From the NCBI GenBank assembly GCA_002869365.1, contig PKTA01000178.1, forward strand, positions 18,724 through 82,723: a DNA stretch of 64,000 nt, read 5' to 3'. The DNA comes from Marinilabiliales bacterium. Its GTDB lineage: Bacteria > Bacteroidota > Bacteroidia > Bacteroidales > F082. Of the stretch, positions 59,804 through 64,000 are shown in pieces; position 1 is the stretch's first letter, and each line of letters starts with the position of its first letter. A program made the position numbers and the translations under genes. The notes beneath the pieces were generated by a model, which worked only from the letters and a program-made list of their open reading frames with translations, was not told where the DNA came from and ran no database searches.

Positions 59804-62068
59804 ATGGCTTTTGATATTGAAATGATTAAGGCGCATTACAAAAGAATGCCCGAAAGAGTAGAAGCAGCAAAAAAATTGTTGGGTCGCCCTTTAACATTAA
59901 CTGAAAAGATTTTGTATTCACATCTTGACGGGGGAATTGTAAAACAAGAATATATGCGAACTAAGGATTATGTTAACTTCAATCCTGATCGTGTTGCTAT
60001 GCAGGATGCAACTGCTCAGATGGCACTTCTTCAGTTTATGCAAGCTGGAAAATCTAAAGTTGCAGTTCCTTCCACTGCTCATGCTGATCATTTAATACAA
60101 GCCAAGGATGGTGCAAAAGCCGACCTGAATAATGCCAATATGACTAATAAGGAGGTTTTCGACTTTCTTGCTTCTGTTTCAAGTAAATACGGAATCGGTT
60201 TCTGGAAGCCGGGTGCTGGTATTATCCACCAGGTGGTTCTTGAAAATTATGCATTCCCGGGTGGAATGATGATTGGTACCGATTCGCATACTGTAAATGC
60301 AGGCGGATTAGGTATGATTGCTGTTGGTGTTGGAGGTGCCGATGCTGTTGACGTTATGGCCGGAATGCCATGGGAATTAAAAATGCCAAAACTTATTGGC
60401 GTTAAACTTACAGGGAGACTTAATGGCTGGACTGCTCCAAAAGATATCATCCTGAAAGTGGCTGGAATTCTTACAGTTAAAGGAGGTACTGGCGCTGTAG
60501 TTGAGTATTTTGGCGATGGTGCTAAAAGCCTTTCCGCAACAGGTAAAGGAACGATTTGTAATATGGGCGCTGAAATAGGGGCCACAACTTCTACCTTCGG
60601 TTACGATGAAAGTATGGCTCGTTATCTTAAAGCAACTGACAGACATGATGTTGCTGAATTGGCAAATGGAGTTTCTGAATATCTAACAGGTGATGCGGAG
60701 GTTTATGCCAATCCCGAAAAATATTTCGATGAATTAATTGAAATTGACCTTAGCACTTTAAGCCCTCACCTAAACGGACCATTTACTCCTGACCGTGCAA
60801 CAGAAGTTGCTGATATGAGAAAAGAAGCAAAAGAAAATGCTTGGCCTATTGACATAGAATGGGCATTAATTGGATCATGTACTAACTCATCATATGAAGA
60901 TTTAACCCGTGCTGCAAGTATTGTTAAGGATGCTAAAGATAAAGGTCTAGCCATAAAATCAAACCTTGGAATAAACCCTGGTTCTGAGCAAGTTAGATAT
61001 ACTGCAGAACGCGATGGTTTAATAGATATCTTCGACTCTGCCGGAGCAAAAATATTTACCAATGCCTGTGGACCATGTATAGGACAATGGGCACGACCAG
61101 GTGCTGAGAAAGAAGAAGTAAACTCAATAGTACATTCTTTCAACCGTAATTTTAAGAAAAGAGCTGACGGAAATCCTAATACTAACGCTTTTGTTGCTTC
61201 ACCGGAGATGGTAGCCGCAATCGCAATTGCTGGCCGACTCGATTTTAACCCCATTACCGATAAACTGATAAATGATAATGGTGAAGAAGTAATGCTTGCC
61301 GAACCAAAGGGAATTGAACTTCCTCCATTGGGTTTCGATGTGAAAGATAATGGTTATCAGGCTCCTGCCGAAGATGGTTCGGATATTGAAGTTGTTGTAA
61401 AACCTGATTCTAACAGACTCCAGTTACTGGAACCATTTAAAGCCTGGGATGGTAACGACATTAAAGGAATGAAATTGCTTATAAAAGCAAAAGGTAAATG
61501 TACTACCGACCATATTTCTATGGCAGGTCCATGGTTGAGGTTCAGAGGTCATCTTGAAAATATTAGTCAGAACTTATTAATAGGTGCCGTTAACTATTTC
61601 AATGACGAATCTAACTCAGTTAAAAATCAACTAACCGGTGAATATATTGGTGTTCCTGCCGCTGCCGCTGCATATAAAGAGGCTGGTATGGGATCAATTA
61701 TCGTAGGTGACGAAAATTATGGCGAAGGTTCTTCAAGAGAACATGCAGCCATGGAACCTCGTTTCCTTGGTGTTAAAGCAGTTATCGTTCGCTCCTATGC
61801 TCGTATCCACGAAACTAACCTTAAAAAGCAGGGTGTGCTCGCATTAACTTTTGCTAACAGAGAAGATTATGATAAAGTTAGGGAAGACGATACAATTGAT
61901 ATTGCCGGACTAGAGAACTTCGCTCCGGGCGTACCACTAAAAATTGTTCTAAATCATAAAGATGGTAGCAAAGATGAGATAATGGCAAACCATACTTATA
62001 ACGAAAGTCAGGTAGGTTGGTTTAAAGCAGGAAGTGCTTTAAACTTGATTAAAGCTGCTAACGCTTAA
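59804..62068 (+). CDS. acn: Aconitate hydratase
   Basis: [76 protein letters not shown]. Confidence 0.96.
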   Translation: MAFDIEMIKAHYKRMPERVEAAKKLLGRPLTLTEKILYSHLDGGIVKQEYMRTKDYVNFNPDRVAMQDATAQMALLQFMQAGKSKVAVPSTAHADHLIQAKDGAKADLNNANMTNKEVFDFLASVSSKYGIGFWKPGAGIIHQVVLENYAFPGGMMIGTDSHTVNAGGLGMIAVGVGGADAVDVMAGMPWELKMPKLIGVKLTGRLNGWTAPKDIILKVAGILTVKGGTGAVVEYFGDGAKSLSATGKGTICNMGAEIGATTSTFGYDESMARYLKATDRHDVAELANGVSEYLTGDAEVYANPEKYFDELIEIDLSTLSPHLNGPFTPDRATEVADMRKEAKENAWPIDIEWALIGSCTNSSYEDLTRAASIVKDAKDKGLAIKSNLGINPGSEQVRYTAERDGLIDIFDSAGAKIFTNACGPCIGQWARPGAEKEEVNSIVHSFNRNFKKRADGNPNTNAFVASPEMVAAIAIAGRLDFNPITDKLINDNGEEVMLAEPKGIELPPLGFDVKDNGYQAPAEDGSDIEVVVKPDSNRLQLLEPFKAWDGNDIKGMKLLIKAKGKCTTDHISMAGPWLRFRGHLENISQNLLIGAVNYFNDESNSVKNQLTGEYIGVPAAAAAYKEAGMGSIIVGDENYGEGSSREHAAMEPRFLGVKAVIVRSYARIHETNLKKQGVLALTFANREDYDKVREDDTIDIAGLENFAPGVPLKIVLNHKDGSKDEIMANHTYNESQVGWFKAGSALNLIKAANA

Positions 62069-62085
62069 TAGTTAAACAAGATACA

Positions 62086-62128
62086 AAGCAAACTTCTTAT
62101 TATTAAAAATAGGAAGTTTGCTTTTTTT
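62086..62128 (+). terminator. Rho-independent terminator of aconitase gene
   Basis: AAAGCAAACTTC...GGAAGTTTGCTTTTTTT. Confidence 0.8.
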
Positions 62129-62219
62129 ATTGCTAATTTTTCTGAAAAAAAGCCCTGAGTTTAACCATGAATTGGCAAAAACAAACTAAGTTTGTTGTTT
62201 ATTAATAATTTATGATGTT

Positions 62220-62936
62220 ATGAAAAGATTCATATACTTTTTCAGCCTAATTATTTTAACTTCTATACTTTTTTCATCCTGCCAGCCATGTATTGATGGC
62301 ATGGGACCTGTTTCCAAAGAAACCATAGAGTTTAAAAAGTTTACAAAACTGGATTTACGGATTCCGGCAAAACTTACACTAAAAACCGGTAATGATCATG
62401 TTGCAACAATCACTTCAAATGAAAATATCCTAAAAAATATCAGAGCCGAAGTAAGAGGTAATACCTTAGTTATTGGATCAAAAAATTGTATCGGAAAAGT
62501 TGATAAATTGGAAATTGAATTGATAGTTAGTAGTTTAGATGAAATAGTTTTAAATGGATCCGGCAGTATCAAATCGGTTTCTCAGCTGGAAGCTGATGAT
62601 ATGGAATTAAAAATAAATGGCTCAGGAAATATACTTACTGAAGTTTTTACTTCTGATTTGAGAGCAACAATAAATGGCTCCGGAAATATTATTATTAATG
62701 GTACTGTTAAAGATGCGGATATAGAAATTAGCGGTTCAGGCGATTTTAAAGGTATCGCTTTAGATGCATTTACTTCTGATATTGAAATTAACGGTTCAGG
62801 TGATGTCAGGCTTAATGTTAAAAATGATTTATCTGTTAAAATCAACGGTAGCGGATCGGTATATTATCTTGGGGAGCCAAAAATAAGAACAAAAATTTCC
62901 GGCAGCGGAGAGGTGAAAAAATTACGCAGTAAGTGA
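62220..62936 (+). CDS. Head GIN domain (DUF2807) lipoprotein
   Basis: Lipobox ILFSSC; repeated [IL].[IL]NGSG / ISGSG turns every ~18-20 aa, right-handed beta-helix-like. Confidence 0.88.
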   Translation: MKRFIYFFSLIILTSILFSSCQPCIDGMGPVSKETIEFKKFTKLDLRIPAKLTLKTGNDHVATITSNENILKNIRAEVRGNTLVIGSKNCIGKVDKLEIELIVSSLDEIVLNGSGSIKSVSQLEADDMELKINGSGNILTEVFTSDLRATINGSGNIIINGTVKDADIEISGSGDFKGIALDAFTSDIEINGSGDVRLNVKNDLSVKINGSGSVYYLGEPKIRTKISGSGEVKKLRSK

Positions 62937-63032
62937 TTTTATTAATTTTGTAAATTATTTATTAAAAACAATCACCAAAATAATAAATGACGATGGGATG
63001 CGTTATTTTGGAAACTTATTAAAAATCAACAA

Positions 63033-64000
63033 GTGAATAAACGACCACTACTTTTAGTTTACATTATATTATTATTAGTTGGCAACGTTTCCGCTCAAAT
63101 AGGCGGTAATTATGCGTATTCTTTTTTAGAAAAGCCGGTTTCGGCCAGAGTAGCAGCTTTGGGAACCAACTTTTCTTCTATAGATGATAATGATATTAAC
63201 CTTGGTTTTGTAAATCCATCACTCATTAATAGCAATATGCACAATGCTATTTCTCTGGCTTATGTGAATTTCTTTTCAGAGATAAATTATGGCTTTGCCC
63301 AATACGGTAGAAGTTTTGAAAAAGCCGGAAACTTTGTTGGTACTTTGCAGTTTTACGACTATGGTACTTTCGACTATGCCGATGAAGGTGGAACTCAGGG
63401 AGGGACTTTTGGAGCACAGGATTTTGCTTTTAATCTTGGCTGGGGAAGGCAGTTAGACTCTAATTTTTCAATTGGAGCAACAGCAAAATTAATTTATTCG
63501 TATTACGAATCCTATAATTCCTTCGGAATTGCAGTTGATGTTGCCGGTAGTTATAAAAGCAATACAGGTTGGATGATGTCGCTGGTGGCCAGTAATATAG
63601 GCATGCAAATGAAGGCTTATGTGCCCGGAAACAGAGACCCTTTGCCATTTAATATGCAGTTTGCTATTGCAAAGAGGCTTGAGCATGTGCCCTTTATGTT
63701 CATGGTAGTTTATGATCATATTGAGAAGTGGGATCTAACTTATGAAGATCCGCAAAATCCATCAGGTACTGTTGATCCCATAACTGGTGAGGTTACACCA
63801 AAATCGGGATTCTCTAAATTTGGCGACCAGTTATTGCGACATTTTATTGTTGGAGGTGAGGTTTATATCGGAAAAAATATAGTTCTCAGAGGTAGTTATA
63901 ACTACCGACGTCGTGCCGAACTTAAAGTAGAAGATAAACTCGGTATGGTTGGATTTAGTTGGGGAATAGGAGTGAGGATTTCCAAATTCAAAATAAATTA
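63033..64000 (+). CDS. porQ: Type IX secretion protein PorQ (3' truncated by window end; absent from the ORF track)
   Basis: GTG start; MNKRPLLLVYIILLLVGNVSAQIGGNYAYSFLEKPVSARVAALGTNFSSIDDNDINLGFVNPSLINSNMHNAISLAYVNFFSEINYGFAQYGR...; open to base 64000. Confidence 0.85.
   Translation, partial: MNKRPLLLVYIILLLVGNVSAQIGGNYAYSFLEKPVSARVAALGTNFSSIDDNDINLGFVNPSLINSNMHNAISLAYVNFFSEINYGFAQYGRSFEKAGNFVGTLQFYDYGTFDYADEGGTQGGTFGAQDFAFNLGWGRQLDSNFSIGATAKLIYSYYESYNSFGIAVDVAGSYKSNTGWMMSLVASNIGMQMKAYVPGNRDPLPFNMQFAIAKRLEHVPFMFMVVYDHIEKWDLTYEDPQNPSGTVDPITGEVTPKSGFSKFGDQLLRHFIVGGEVYIGKNIVLRGSYNYRRRAELKVEDKLGMVGFSWGIGVRISKFKIN

Noticed and set aside
60247-61254. Long antisense ORFs (112, 89, 162 aa) opposite aconitase
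   Set aside because: Shadow ORFs of a highly conserved aconitase gene; low-complexity, no domain signatures or ribosome-binding context.
63460-63719. Antisense ORFs (62 and 76 aa) near the window end
   Set aside because: They lie opposite the real porQ frame that the track missed.

Overview
AT-rich Bacteroidetes chromosome window (likely Bacteroidales/Marinilabiliales-like, judged from T9SS sorting domains, PorQ and TTG-N19-TAnnTTTG promoters). It is mostly housekeeping and signalling genes: about 45 CDSs, one tRNA-Glu(TTC), several hairpin terminators, no rRNA, no CRISPR, and no intact mobile element. Most notable items: (i) a tightly packed four-gene operon at 55148-59401 encoding a coiled-coil protein, a membrane-spanning longin/roadblock-like + BON + OmpA-like protein, a Ras-like small GTPase with a non-canonical G3 motif, and a soluble PAS-histidine kinase; this is the best candidate for a poorly described system. 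(ii) A stand-alone ammonia-lyase/ketoreductase/ketosynthase trio resembling part of an aryl-polyene/flexirubin pathway. (iii) An otherwise intact aroA with an in-frame TAA stop. (iv) A nested, overlapping hairpin array plus a 52-bp direct repeat just downstream of tRNA-Glu, before a gadB/GIY-YIG-like gene pair. (v) A response regulator whose phospho-acceptor Asp appears replaced by Glu. (vi) A cluster of three adjacent hybrid/TPR histidine kinases sharing an unusual C-terminal helical module. (vii) A PorQ gene running off the window end that the ORF track missed. All calls are from reading the sequence; no database search was run.
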